DNA of 64,000 bases from CAZDCD01 sp964503885 (GTDB lineage: Bacteria > Bacteroidota > Bacteroidia > Bacteroidales > UBA10428). A model generated the notes under the pieces. That model worked only from the letters and a program-made list of their open reading frames with translations, was not told the origin of the DNA and ran no database searches. Position numbers and translations under genes: made by a program. Position 1 is the first letter of the stretch; each line of letters opens with the position of its first letter. The stretch lies in NCBI GenBank assembly GCA_964503885.1, contig CAZDCD010000006.1:1-64000 (forward strand). Reading direction: 5' to 3'. Shown here piece by piece: positions 64,000 to 64,000 of the stretch.

Positions 64000-64000
64000 G

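Noticed and set aside
1..64000. CRISPR arrays, rRNA, tRNA and complete insertion sequences
   Set aside because: I looked for regularly spaced short repeats, conserved RNA cores and transposase motifs on both strands and found none that could be supported by eye.

Overview
The window looks like a chromosome segment of a Bacteroidota bacterium, probably class Bacteroidia. The evidence is T9SS-type C-terminal sorting domains on secreted enzymes, TonB-dependent receptors with carboxypeptidase-regulatory plugs, a DUF4249 lipoprotein, LytTR/LytS signalling, PAS-rich hybrid histidine kinases, a carboxynorspermidine pathway, and promoter boxes of the Bacteroidota form TAnnTTTG. No rRNA, tRNA, CRISPR array or complete insertion sequence was recognised.

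Layout. (1) 1-16 kb is an AT-richer accessory stretch of low coding density: a LytTR regulator and LytS-like kinase, a secreted family 2 glycosidase with malectin-like and sorting domains, a membrane-anchored metallo-beta-lactamase-fold hydrolase, a DUF1593 nucleoside-hydrolase-like protein, a VOC protein and a dihydrodipicolinate synthase. Between them lie decayed genes (SUKH/SMI1, Fic, a LamG/T9SS adhesin, a MarR tail, a cut signal peptide) and dispersed hairpin-bearing intergenic repeats. (2) 16.3-23 kb is a same-strand outer-membrane gene set: an unknown secreted protein, an STN/plug TonB receptor, a DUF4249 lipoprotein and a barrel-less MG2/plug-like protein, followed by a secreted coiled-coil protein. 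(3) 23.9-28.4 kb carries a VOC protein, a secreted family-5-like glycosidase, a lipocalin-like protein and a STAS-like protein. (4) 28.5-34 kb is a complete histidine-utilisation operon hutH-hutU-hutI-hutG. (5) 34-39.4 kb has a lipoprotein/coiled-coil pair, an M4 protease next to its emfourin-type inhibitor, a YcxB-like protein and a polytopic His-rich membrane protein. (6) 39.4-43.4 kb holds an XRE-cupin regulator, an aminotransferase and a citrate synthase, bracketed by a near-identical 128-bp direct repeat; the left copy is part of a 332-bp element with terminal inverted repeats. (7) 43.5-53.8 kb has a membrane aminopropyltransferase-like protein divergent from a TonB receptor, a MEMO1-AMMECR1 fusion lipoprotein, YbjQ, a 40-residue membrane protein missed by ordinary ORF cut-offs, a GroES-like protein, and the carboxy(nor)spermidine dehydrogenase/decarboxylase pair. 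(8) 54.3-64 kb is a signalling cluster: two PAS hybrid kinases, ornithine aminotransferase between them, and a GAF protein with five tandem PAS/coiled-coil modules that runs off the right edge.

Together the genes suggest a heterotroph that degrades polysaccharide and amino acids (histidine to glutamate, ornithine to glutamate semialdehyde), makes polyamines by the carboxynorspermidine route, and senses its surroundings with a large PAS/two-component set. I found no clearly recognisable new defence or mobile system. The strongest leads for something undescribed are the repeat-bracketed regulator/aminotransferase/citrate-synthase block, the four-gene outer-membrane operon, the 510-bp-periodic PAS array, and a helically phased inverted-repeat array at 23.83-23.89 kb.
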